Shown here: piece after piece, positions 34,685 to 42,495 of the stretch
Position numbering within the stretch: the first letter of the stretch is position 1
Layout of the letters: the number at the start of each line of letters is the position of its first letter
Assembly: GCF_002760665.1 (NCBI RefSeq)
Contig: NZ_PDOB01000023.1
Location: forward strand, 1 to 64,000
Reading direction: 5' to 3'
Source: Massilia psychrophila
Lineage (GTDB): Bacteria > Pseudomonadota > Gammaproteobacteria > Burkholderiales > Burkholderiaceae_D
DNA length: 64,000 nt
Position numbers and translations under genes: made by a program
Notes under the pieces: generated by a model
Databases searched by the model: none
Seen by the model: the letters and a program-made list of their open reading frames with translations, nothing else
Told to the model about the DNA's origin: nothing

Positions 34685-34894
34685 GGACCGTGCCTGGATG
34701 CTGCAGATGATCCGGGTTACAAATTGCAACAATCAAAATATTTATCGAAGAGTGCCACCGATTCGACCTCGGGCGTGCTGTACGGCGTCGGCGTCGGCTA
34801 TGCGTTCACTCCGACCATCTCGGCCCGCCTCGAAGCCCAGAAGCCAAGCAGCGATACCAGCAACGTGGCCGCCAGCCTGTCGCTGAAGTTTTAA
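34685..34894 (+). pseudogene. Remnant of a small OmpA/OmpW-like beta-barrel protein
   Basis: One frame reads DAADDPGYKLQ, then KYLSKSATDSTSGVLYGVGV and a last strand ending NVAASLSLKF with a terminal Phe, as in outer-membrane barrels. DDPGYKL and the ending are typical of different ends of an OmpA-like N-terminal barrel protein, so most of the middle (over 100 residues) seems deleted. No start codon or signal peptide remains. A good terminator follows. Confidence 0.6.
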
Positions 34895-34921
34895 TTACAG
34901 GCATCACGCGTATTCACATGA

Positions 34922-34944
34922 AATCCGCTTCAGCGGGTTTTTTT
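34922..34944 (+). terminator. Rho-independent terminator after the barrel-protein remnant
   Basis: AATCCGC, loop TTCA, GCGGGTT, then a run of seven T. It ends 37 bases before the convergent GFA-family gene and was probably the terminator of the lost porin gene. Confidence 0.8.
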
Positions 34945-34980
34945 GGCCTGCTTTCCTTGCCGACGGCAAGTGAAGCGTTG

Positions 34981-35379
34981 TCAGGATCGATCCGCGGGGT
35001 GATCGACCCCATCATTGGTCGGGACCGCGCCCAGATCGAACGGATTGACGCCTTCCAAACAGCCGACGTTAAAGCCGTATTGATCCGGATTGGAGCGCCG
35101 CTGATGGTGGGTGTAGATGCCGCAGCGCGAGCAGAAGTAATGTTTGGCGGTGCGCGTATTGAATTGGTACAGCCTCAGGACATCCTCGCCTGCAAGTATC
35201 TTGATCCCCGCCAGCGCTACAGATGCGACGATTGCCCCTTTGCGTCGGCAGACCGAACAGTCGCAGCGGCGCGCATCGACAATGCCGTCAGGCAGGTCCA
35301 GTTCCAGTACGACTGCCCCGCAGTGGCAAGTGGCGCGGTGCTTCGCCTTGATTTCAGTGGTGCCGACGTTTTTAATCAT
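34981..35379 (-). CDS. GFA/CENP-V family zinc protein
   Basis: 132 residues from the Met of MIKNVGTTEIKAKHRATCHC; the longer frame upstream has no family support. The zinc ligands are in CHCGAV, CDCSVCRRKGAI and YFCSRCGIYTHH. The family is named after a supposed glutathione-dependent formaldehyde-activating enzyme, a role now doubtful for most members. All expected Cys are present. Its substrate is unknown. Convergent with the terminator above. Confidence 0.85.
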   Translation of the reverse strand: MIKNVGTTEIKAKHRATCHCGAVVLELDLPDGIVDARRCDCSVCRRKGAIVASVALAGIKILAGEDVLRLYQFNTRTAKHYFCSRCGIYTHHQRRSNPDQYGFNVGCLEGVNPFDLGAVPTNDGVDHPADRS

Positions 35380-35487
35380 GGTGATGTTTGAAAGCGGGTT
35401 GGCGTTAGGGGAAGGGGCCGACGGACAGTCGATCGTTATTGGCCAAGCAGGCAATTTTTCACGCGACCGGCTCGCGATCCAAGCTCG

Positions 35488-35988
35488 CTAGCTGAAGTCG
35501 GTCGCCGCCAAAAACGCCGCTACCAGCGCCTCCAAACCTTCGCGGTCTTCCTCGCTGAAACGATTCAGGATTGGGCTGTCGATGTCGAACACGCCCAGCA
35601 GCTTGCCGTCCTTGATCAGCGGGATGACGATTTCCGCGTTCGATTGCGAGTCGCAGGCGATGTGGCCGGGAAAGGCGTGCACGTCCGGCACCAGCATCGT
35701 GCGTCGTTCGCTGGCGGCGGCGCCGCAGACGCCGCGGCCGAACGGGATGCGGGCGCAGGCAACCTTGCCCTGGAAGGGGCCGACCAGCAGTTCTTCACCG
35801 TTGCCGTTTTTTGCCGGACGGGCCAAGTAGAAGCCTGCCCAGTTCAGCTCGGCGATGGTGTCGTAAATAAAAGCGGAAAACTGCGCGGCGTTGGCGACCA
35901 GGTCGCGCTCGCCTTCGAGGATGCTGGCGACCTGGCGGGTCAGCATGGCGTAGTCGGGCTTGGTACTCGCGGCGGAGGTGATGTGCAT
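35488..35988 (-). CDS. msrC: Free methionine-(R)-sulfoxide reductase (GAF domain)
   Basis: 166 residues, a single GAF domain. Three cysteines stand in the positions used by E. coli YebR/fRMsr: GKVACARIPFGRGVCGAAAS and GHIACDSQSNAEIVIPL. LNWAGFYL and GVFDIDSPILNRF also match. The enzyme reduces free Met-R-sulfoxide and helps in oxidative stress. Intact and of normal length; it appears to be a single gene. Confidence 0.93.
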   Translation of the reverse strand: MHITSAASTKPDYAMLTRQVASILEGERDLVANAAQFSAFIYDTIAELNWAGFYLARPAKNGNGEELLVGPFQGKVACARIPFGRGVCGAAASERRTMLVPDVHAFPGHIACDSQSNAEIVIPLIKDGKLLGVFDIDSPILNRFSEEDREGLEALVAAFLAATDFS

Positions 35989-36134
35989 GGGTGCGAAAAT
36001 GGCTGGTCGAAATAGCTATTTTATCTGATTGGGTGAGCGGGCCGGTGATGCGCTGGCGTCAGCAGAACCTGGATGCTCAGCGTGCGCGAGGATGACGTGT
36101 TAGCGAGGATCACGTCGCACGGTGAGTTCGAGCG

Positions 36135-36989
36135 TCAGCCGATGAACGAATCGAACTGCATGTCGAATTCCTGCAGCGCCTTCTGGGCGTTCTGCATCTT
36201 CTTGCGAAATTCGGGGCCGCGCTGCAGCGCCAGGCCGACCGCCAGTACATCGATCACCACCAGGTAGGCCAGCCGCGCCGAGATCGGCGTGTAGGGGTCG
36301 GTATTGAACACCAGGTCGATCGGGATCAGCACGGTGGCCAGATCGGCCAGCGGGGTGCCCGAGGGCGCCAGCACGATGACGTCGGCGCCGCCGCGGCGCG
36401 CCAGTTTTACCGAGCGCACCAGCGCCGGGCTGTTGCCGCGCTGCGAGATGGCCACCACCGCGTCGCCGCTGCGCAGCAGCGCCGCGGCGATGCTGTGGAT
36501 GTTCGGATCGGCATACGCCACCGTCGGCACGCCGGAGCGGAAGAACTTGTGCTGGGCGTCGGCGGCGACGATGCCCGACGTGCCCTGGCCGTAGAACTCG
36601 ATCTTGCTGGCGCGCGAAAGGATGTCGAGCGCCTTCTGGATCTGCTCCGGCTTGAGGTTGTTGCGCAGGTCGAGCAGGGTGTTGATCGAGCGGCTGCAAA
36701 TCTTGTTGACCAGGTCAGAGGCCAGGTCGTCCTGGGCCGGCTGCTCGTTGGCGCCGGGCAGCGCCAGCGCCAGTCCCTGCGCCAGCTTGAGCTTGAACTC
36801 GTGCCAGCCGTCGTAGCCGAGGGTGCGGCAAAACCGCACGACGGTCGGCTCCGACACCTGCGCGCTCTTGGCCAGCGCGGTAATGTTCTGGCTGACCGTT
36901 GTCGACGGCTGTTCCAGCACCGCCAGCGCAACCTTGCGTTCGGATTTGGACAGCGAATCGAGCTGGGTGCGGATCGAATCGAGCAGCAT
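36135..36989 (-). CDS. hexR: HexR, RpiR-family regulator of glucose metabolism
   Basis: 284 residues. N-terminal RpiR helix-turn-helix (LSKSERKVALAVLEQPSTTV, SEPTVVRFCRTLGYDGWHEF) and C-terminal SIS domain (IEFYGQGTSGIVAADAQHKF, VVAISQRGNSPALVRSVKLA). HexR binds the palindrome TGTARTWWWAYTACA and is released by KDPG, the Entner-Doudoroff intermediate. It follows zwf after 33 bases, probably as an operon, and sites like its box occur before zwf, pgi and edd in this window, which supports the assignment over other RpiR members. Confidence 0.93.
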   Translation of the reverse strand: MLLDSIRTQLDSLSKSERKVALAVLEQPSTTVSQNITALAKSAQVSEPTVVRFCRTLGYDGWHEFKLKLAQGLALALPGANEQPAQDDLASDLVNKICSRSINTLLDLRNNLKPEQIQKALDILSRASKIEFYGQGTSGIVAADAQHKFFRSGVPTVAYADPNIHSIAAALLRSGDAVVAISQRGNSPALVRSVKLARRGGADVIVLAPSGTPLADLATVLIPIDLVFNTDPYTPISARLAYLVVIDVLAVGLALQRGPEFRKKMQNAQKALQEFDMQFDSFIG

Positions 36990-37022
36990 CAGTGAGCAGG
37001 CGCCATGATCTTGGTTTTCACC

Positions 37023-38489
37023 TCAGTCCGCCGGCAAAACTTCTTCGCGCCACTGCAGGCCGTCGCGCCCGATCAGTGCGCTGGCGGCGGCCGGGCCCCA
37101 GGTGCCGGAGGTGTACGGCGTCGGGTTGTTGTCGTCCTGCTCCCAATAGTCGAGGATCGGTTCGATCCATTCCCACGCCGCTTCCAGTTCGTCGCCGCGC
37201 ATGAACAAGGTCAGCTGGCCGCGCAACACGTCGAGCAGCAAGCGCTCGTAGGCGTCCATCCGCGGCGTCTTGAACTGCTCGCGGAAATCGAGTTCGAGCT
37301 CGGCCTGCTTGAGGCGCATACCGTCGCCCGGTGTCTTGGCCATCAGGTTAAGCGAGAGCCCTTCGTCGGGCTGCAGGCGGATCACCAGGCTGTTCGGCTG
37401 GAAGCTCGACGTCGGCTGGTTGAAAATCGAGTGCGGGATCGGTTTGAAGCGCACGACGATCTCGGCCAGCCGGTCGGCCATCCGCTTGCCGGTGCGCAGG
37501 TAGAACGGCACGCCGGCCCAGCGCCAGGTGTCGATTTCAGCCTTGAGGGCGACAAACGTCTCGGTGCTCGAGCGCTCCGGCGCATCGGGCTCGTCGCGGT
37601 AGCTCGGCACCGGCTGGCCGTCGACGTGGCCGGCGCGGTACTGGCCGCGCACGATGTTCTGCGACAGCGTGGTCGGGGTGAATTTTTTCAGCGAGCGCAG
37701 CACCTGCAACTTGGCGTCGCGCACCGCGTCCGGCGAAATCGAGGTCGGCGGCTCCATCGCCACGATGCACAGCAGCTGCAGCAGGTGATTTTGCAGCATG
37801 TCGCGCAAGGCGCCGGAGTGGTCGTAGTAACCCATCCGGTTGCCAACGCCAATCTTCTCGGCGATGGTGATCTGGACGTCGGAAATCCATTCGCGGCGCC
37901 ACAGCGGCTCGAACAGGATATTGCCGAAGCGCAGGGCCAGCAGGTTCTGCACCGTCTCCTTGCCGAGGTAATGGTCGATCCGGTAAATCTGCGATTCGGC
38001 GAAGACCTTGCCCACTTCGGCGTTGATCTGCCTGGCGCTGGCGAGGTCGCGCCCGAGCGGCTTTTCCAGCACCACGCGCGAATTGGGCGTGGCCAGCCCG
38101 GTCGTCGACAGGTTGTCGCAAATTTGCGAAAACAGGTGCGGCGGGGTCGCCAGGTAATAGATGCGGGTCAGGCTGTCGTCAAGGCGCAGCGCCGCAACCA
38201 GCGCGTCGTAGGTGGCGACATCGGTGGCGTTGAGCGACACATACATGATGCGCTTGATGAACTCGGCGTAATGAAGCTCGGCCGGCGCCTTGATGTGCGG
38301 TTTCGAGGTCGTCTCGACGGTTTCCAAGAAGTCCTCGGTCGACCATTCGTGGCGGCCGACACAGATGATGCGCGCGCCGGGCGGCAGGTCGCCGGCGACA
38401 TGGCGCGAGTACATGGCGGGCAGCAGCTTGCGCATCGCCAGGTCGCCGCTGCCGCCAAAAAGAACCAGGTCGAAATCGTTGAGTGCCAT
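37023..38489 (-). CDS. zwf: Glucose-6-phosphate dehydrogenase
   Basis: 488 residues from ATG 38489 (MALNDFDLVLFGGSGDLAMR, the NADP-binding fingerprint). The active-site phrase is RIDHYLGKETVQNLLALRFG, and KIGVGNRMGYYDHSGALRDM and GVPFYLRTGKRM are family landmarks. It oxidises glucose-6-phosphate to 6-phosphogluconolactone, the entry into the Entner-Doudoroff and pentose phosphate routes. An in-frame extension to 38585 lacks homology and contains the regulatory region. A HexR-like box lies 115 bases upstream. Confidence 0.96.
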   Translation of the reverse strand: MALNDFDLVLFGGSGDLAMRKLLPAMYSRHVAGDLPPGARIICVGRHEWSTEDFLETVETTSKPHIKAPAELHYAEFIKRIMYVSLNATDVATYDALVAALRLDDSLTRIYYLATPPHLFSQICDNLSTTGLATPNSRVVLEKPLGRDLASARQINAEVGKVFAESQIYRIDHYLGKETVQNLLALRFGNILFEPLWRREWISDVQITIAEKIGVGNRMGYYDHSGALRDMLQNHLLQLLCIVAMEPPTSISPDAVRDAKLQVLRSLKKFTPTTLSQNIVRGQYRAGHVDGQPVPSYRDEPDAPERSSTETFVALKAEIDTWRWAGVPFYLRTGKRMADRLAEIVVRFKPIPHSIFNQPTSSFQPNSLVIRLQPDEGLSLNLMAKTPGDGMRLKQAELELDFREQFKTPRMDAYERLLLDVLRGQLTLFMRGDELEAAWEWIEPILDYWEQDDNNPTPYTSGTWGPAAASALIGRDGLQWREEVLPAD

Positions 38490-38603
38490 AATATTGTGAT
38501 CGAAAAAGGTGGTGTCGAAAAGGATGATGCCGCTATCGCGCCCATACTGGCGCACGCAAGGTAGTCGAAGCACGTAAAGATTCATGCCGCGACGGCGATT
38601 TAT

Positions 38604-38618
38604 GTAAATTTACTACAT
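38604..38618. promoter_or_regulatory. HexR box upstream of zwf
   Basis: TGTAAATTTACTACA matches the HexR consensus TGTARTWWWAYTACA at 14 of 15 positions. A weaker look-alike, AGTAATTTTACTACG, lies at 38636-38650 across the end of the histidine kinase gene. Placement upstream of zwf fits repression or activation by the adjacent HexR. Confidence 0.8.
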
Positions 38619-38644
38619 AAATACCTGGATCGCAAGTAATTTTA

Positions 38645-39946
38645 CTACGCTGGCGCCGGGTTCCAGGCTTCGGCGCCCTGCGGCAGCACGATGCTGAAGA
38701 TGCTGCCCTGGCCGGCGCCCCGGCTTGCCACGGTGAGCGCGCCGCCATGCAGTTCGACGATCCGGCGGGCGATGTACAGCCCCAGGCCCAGGCCGGTGGC
38801 GTTGGCCTGCGTTTGCAGCGTGAAGGCGCCGAACACGTGCTGCAGGTCGTCCGCTTCGATGCCCTGGCCGCTGTCGGCGATATCGATCTTCACCTGGCCC
38901 GTTTCGACGCCGGCCTCGGCGCCAACGCCGATGTTGACCTCGATGCGGCCTCCCGGCGGAGTGAACTTGATGGCGTTGAGCAGCAGGTTCCACAGTACCT
39001 GCTGCAGGCGGCGCGCGTCGCCGGCGATGATGGTGCCGTCGCCGAAGTCGCCTGGCGTCACTGTCAGGGCGATGCCTTTTTGTTGCGCACCGACTTCAAC
39101 GGTCGAGACGGCGTCGCGCACGATGCGCCCGAGCGGCACGCTGGCCCGCACCACCGACAGCTGGCCGGTCAGGGTGAGCGCCGCATCGATCAGGTCGTCG
39201 ACCATCGCCGCTTGCTGGCGCACATGCACCCGCATCGAGTTCAGGCCTTTGGTAACTGCCGGCGGCAGGTCGGGATGGGTCTTGAGCATCAGGTCCAGGC
39301 GCATCGACAGCGCCGCCAGCGGGGTGCGCATTTCGTGCGAGACGGTGGCGAGGAACAGGTCGCGGGTGCGGTTGACGCGGTTGAGCTGTTCGATGGTCTC
39401 GCGCTGGTGGTCGATCGAGCCGGCCAGGCTGCGCAGCAGCGCCGTGTTGGTGGCCATGCGGGCGTCGGTCACCGGCGCCTCGAGCCTGACCTGGCTCCAC
39501 AACACCGGCCCCGAAATCCCGACCATGCGGGCGATCTGCTCGCACGCCATCGGCGAACTGAAATCGCTGAAACACCAGCCGAACACCAGCACCCCATACA
39601 CCTTGCCGAACTGGGTCAACGGCAGCGCGCGCACGCGCAGGCCGAAAAACTGCCGCTCCGGCATGTCGCTGCCATGCGCCTCGCTGCCATCGTTGTCGTT
39701 GCCGCTCGCCACCACGGCGGCGGCGAGTTCGCGCTCGAACGCGCTGCCGGGACCGTCAAGCTCCCACAGCGTCGAAGCGAGCAGCAAGCGGGCCGTGTTC
39801 GACGCCACCAGCGGCCCGGCCATGCGCGCACCAAACCTGTCGTAGGCCGATACCGTCAGTCCTGTGGCCTGGGCAAACTGGTCCAGCGGCGCCAGCCATT
39901 CTTCCCAGTCAACCAGGGTGCGCGAGGGGAATGCGACACTGATCAC
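38645..39946 (-). CDS. Sensor histidine kinase paired with a KaiC homologue
   Basis: 433 residues. The start is GTG at 39946, whose GTGA overlaps the stop of the KaiC gene. The N-terminal 165 residues form an unclassified sensory region (LDQFAQATGLTVSAYDRFGA, FGKVYGVLVFGWCFSDF) that looks GAF- or PocR-like. Then a HisKA domain (FLATVSHEMRTPLAALSMRL) and HATPase_c (LLLNAIKFTPPGGRIEV, IDIADSGQGIEADDL, GLGLGLYIARRIVELHGG). No membrane segment. There is no receiver domain and no adjacent response regulator. It lacks a KaiB-like N-terminus, so it is not a SasA orthologue by architecture. Confidence 0.9.
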   Translation of the reverse strand: MISVAFPSRTLVDWEEWLAPLDQFAQATGLTVSAYDRFGARMAGPLVASNTARLLLASTLWELDGPGSAFERELAAAVVASGNDNDGSEAHGSDMPERQFFGLRVRALPLTQFGKVYGVLVFGWCFSDFSSPMACEQIARMVGISGPVLWSQVRLEAPVTDARMATNTALLRSLAGSIDHQRETIEQLNRVNRTRDLFLATVSHEMRTPLAALSMRLDLMLKTHPDLPPAVTKGLNSMRVHVRQQAAMVDDLIDAALTLTGQLSVVRASVPLGRIVRDAVSTVEVGAQQKGIALTVTPGDFGDGTIIAGDARRLQQVLWNLLLNAIKFTPPGGRIEVNIGVGAEAGVETGQVKIDIADSGQGIEADDLQHVFGAFTLQTQANATGLGLGLYIARRIVELHGGALTVASRGAGQGSIFSIVLPQGAEAWNPAPA

Positions 39947-41499
39947 GGCGGCGTTTCGATCGGCAGATCGACCGACGGCGGCAGGGCGGTGTTGTTGGCG
40001 ATCGCCTCCTCGATGGCCGGGGCCTGGCGCGACGGCGAGCGCGACAGAAGGCCGTAATAGGCCGAAAACGGCAGCTGCGGCACCGCGTTCGACGCTTCGC
40101 CCGCGCCGTCCTCGTCAAGCAGTTTGAGGCCGCCTTCGGCGATCACGTACTCGCGCGTGACCTGCAGGTTGCGGCTGCCGCGCACTTTCGGAATGGCGAT
40201 CGCGCGCCGCAGCACGGTCGAAATTTCGACATAACTGAGCAGGATGATGTTATCGACCAGGTGGGAGCCCTTGAGCTCCTGGCTGATCTGCGACAGGCCG
40301 AGCAGCTCAGGGCTTTCGTAGTTGAACAACACCGTCGCCAGGCGGTTCTTGAAGAACGTCGCCAGCGCGTACAGGTAACCTGCCGCCTCTTCCGGGCTGG
40401 TCATTGCGTACACCGCGCAGGAGTCGAGCACGATACAGTCGATGGCTTCCTTTTCGACCAGCCTGGTGATGTGCTCGAAGTGGACGTCGAGGTCGAGTTC
40501 AAGCGGCGACTCGTAGTGGATGAACAGGTCGCCGCGTTCGGTCAGGCCTTCGAGGTCGAAGCCGAGCGAGCCGGCGTTGCGCATCAGCTGGCGTGGGTGC
40601 TCGTCGAGGCTGACCAGCAGCGTCTTGTGGCCGGCCGCGATCGCCGAGGTCAAAAACTGCACGCTCAGGACTGTCTTGCCGGTGCCGGAGATGCCGCAAA
40701 TCATGGTTACCGAGCCGGCGTACAGGCCGCCGTCCATCATCGTGTCGATCGCCGCCGAACCGGTCGACAGGCGAAGCGCGGAGGTCGGCTGTTCCTGCAA
40801 GGCGACCGGGCGCGATTGGGCGCGGCGGTAGACGTGCACGCCCTGGTCCGCTTCGATGCGCATGGTGTGGCTGCCGCTGATGAAGTCCTGGCCGCGCGAC
40901 TTCTGTACCGTCAGCCGGCGCTGCACGCGCCGCTGGTTTTCGCCGCGCGTGAGCGAAATGATGGTGTCGAATATGAAGCGCTCGTGGGCCGCGGCGGTGG
41001 TCGTCTCGTCGCGTTCGGCGGTGACCATGGTCGTAACGCCGAGCCGGTTGAGCCCTTCGACCAGCACGTGCACGTCCTCGCGGAACGGCAGGTTGTGCAC
41101 TTCGGCGTACAGCCGCATCGGGGTCAGGCCGTCGATCAGAAGGCGCCTGGCGCCCATCGCGCGCAGCGTTTCGGCGAACACGCCTTCGGTATTGCGAAAT
41201 TCGCTCAGCAGCACGGCCGGGCTGGTCTGGATGATCTTGATTTTCCCGGCATCGAGCATTCCTTGCAGGTCCCAGCCGAAGCCGGCGGCGTCGCGCATCA
41301 GCTTGGCGGCGTCGAGTTCGAACGAGACGATCGCGCCCGGCTCGCCATGTTCGGCGGCGCCAGCGTAGATGAAACCCAGGCCAAGCGTGGTCTTGCCGGT
41401 GCCCGGCGCGCCTTCGACGATCAGGTTGTTGTGGCGCGGGACGCCGCCCAGCAGTATTTCATCGAGCCCGGCAATCCCGGTTTTCACTAAGGTATCCAC
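39943..41499 (-). CDS. KaiC-family double RecA-like ATPase
   Basis: 518 residues with two KaiC domains. CI has Walker A GAPGTGKT at 30-37 and SFELDAAKLMRDAAGFGWDL; CII has GISGTGKT near 270 and SLDEHPRQLMRNAGSLGFDL. KaiC proteins form hexamers; cyanobacterial KaiC keeps time by ATP hydrolysis and by phosphorylation of Ser431/Thr432. By my alignment that pair reads Ser-His here, and the CI Glu-Glu pair reads Glu-Leu. No kaiA or kaiB is nearby. Start is GTG 41499. It is translationally coupled to a histidine kinase, suggesting KaiC output or input through phosphorelay. Confidence 0.92.
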   Translation of the reverse strand: MDTLVKTGIAGLDEILLGGVPRHNNLIVEGAPGTGKTTLGLGFIYAGAAEHGEPGAIVSFELDAAKLMRDAAGFGWDLQGMLDAGKIKIIQTSPAVLLSEFRNTEGVFAETLRAMGARRLLIDGLTPMRLYAEVHNLPFREDVHVLVEGLNRLGVTTMVTAERDETTTAAAHERFIFDTIISLTRGENQRRVQRRLTVQKSRGQDFISGSHTMRIEADQGVHVYRRAQSRPVALQEQPTSALRLSTGSAAIDTMMDGGLYAGSVTMICGISGTGKTVLSVQFLTSAIAAGHKTLLVSLDEHPRQLMRNAGSLGFDLEGLTERGDLFIHYESPLELDLDVHFEHITRLVEKEAIDCIVLDSCAVYAMTSPEEAAGYLYALATFFKNRLATVLFNYESPELLGLSQISQELKGSHLVDNIILLSYVEISTVLRRAIAIPKVRGSRNLQVTREYVIAEGGLKLLDEDGAGEASNAVPQLPFSAYYGLLSRSPSRQAPAIEEAIANNTALPPSVDLPIETPP

Positions 41500-41595
41500 G
41501 CGGCTTCACCTATTTTTCGTCATTCAATTCGGTGATTAGTCTAGCAGCGCTTTAAGTACGCTGGCGCACGTAAGGATTCGTCGCCGACCGCGCGC

Positions 41596-42495
41596 TCATG
41601 GCTGATACAGCGGCTCGGCCAGGCCGGCGACGTCGACCCGCAGCGACAGCACGCAGCCGCTCAAGGGATGCCGCGCGCGTTCTTCGGCGGGGCGCTTGTG
41701 GCTGGCGCTGGTGATGTACAGCGTGCGCAGGTCGTCGCCGCCGAACGCCACCATGGTCGGGCAGCGCAGCGGCAGCGCCACTTCGCGCAGCAAGGTGCCG
41801 TCGGGCGCGAAACGCAGCAGGCGTGCGCCTTCGAACATGGCGCACCAGTAGGCGCCTTCGCTGTCGACCGCGGCGCCGTCCGGGCGGCCGCCATAGCCGG
41901 GGGCCGACTTGTCGCTTGAAAACTGCTGGAAAAGCTGCCGCTTCGATACCGCGCCGGTGGCGACGTCGAAGTCGTGGCGGTCGATGCGGTGGGCCGCGGT
42001 GTCGGCGTGGTACATCGACTGCCCGTCGGGACTGAAGCCCAGGCCATTCGAGTTCGTCATCCCGCCCGACCAGGCCAGGCGCAGCTTGCCGTGTTCGAGG
42101 ACGTACATCTCGGCCGCCTGGCGGTCGCGCGGCTCGTACAGCGTGCCGGTCCAGAAGCGGCCGGCGGCATCGACCCGGCCGTCGTTAAAGCGCGCCAATG
42201 CGGTGTCGTACGGCGCCGGGGCGATCGGCGTGACGATGCCATTGGCGCTGTCGAAGTGAAACAGGCCTTCGCGCAGCGCGACGACCAGGCCGCCGCCGGC
42301 CACAAGCCCCAGGCAGGCCGGTTCGCTCGGCATGGTCCAGCAGTTATGCGCGCCGCTGGCCGGATGCAGCCGATGGATCGCGAAACCGTCGATGTCGACC
42401 CAGTACAGGCACGATTCGGCCGGGTTCCACAGCGGGCATTCGCCGACCGCCATTGGTTCATCGAAGGCGACATCAATGACCCCGATATCGCTCAT
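41596..42495 (-). CDS. SMP-30/gluconolactonase family lactonase
   Basis: 299 residues, a six-bladed propeller. Motifs: [20 protein letters not shown] (with the metal Glu), [40 protein letters not shown] and [20 protein letters not shown] with the catalytic Asp. The family hydrolyses sugar lactones. Its start overlaps the pgi stop by four bases, and it lies between pgi and kaiC in the glucose cluster. No DevB-type 6-phosphogluconolactonase is in the window, so it may hydrolyse 6-phosphogluconolactone or gluconolactone. Confidence 0.88.
   Translation of the reverse strand: MSDIGVIDVAFDEPMAVGECPLWNPAESCLYWVDIDGFAIHRLHPASGAHNCWTMPSEPACLGLVAGGGLVVALREGLFHFDSANGIVTPIAPAPYDTALARFNDGRVDAAGRFWTGTLYEPRDRQAAEMYVLEHGKLRLAWSGGMTNSNGLGFSPDGQSMYHADTAAHRIDRHDFDVATGAVSKRQLFQQFSSDKSAPGYGGRPDGAAVDSEGAYWCAMFEGARLLRFAPDGTLLREVALPLRCPTMVAFGGDDLRTLYITSASHKRPAEERARHPLSGCVLSLRVDVAGLAEPLYQP

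Noticed and set aside
39943-41499. A canonical KaiABC circadian clock
   Set aside because: No kaiA or kaiB gene, the phosphosite Thr appears replaced, and the kinase lacks the SasA KaiB-like domain.
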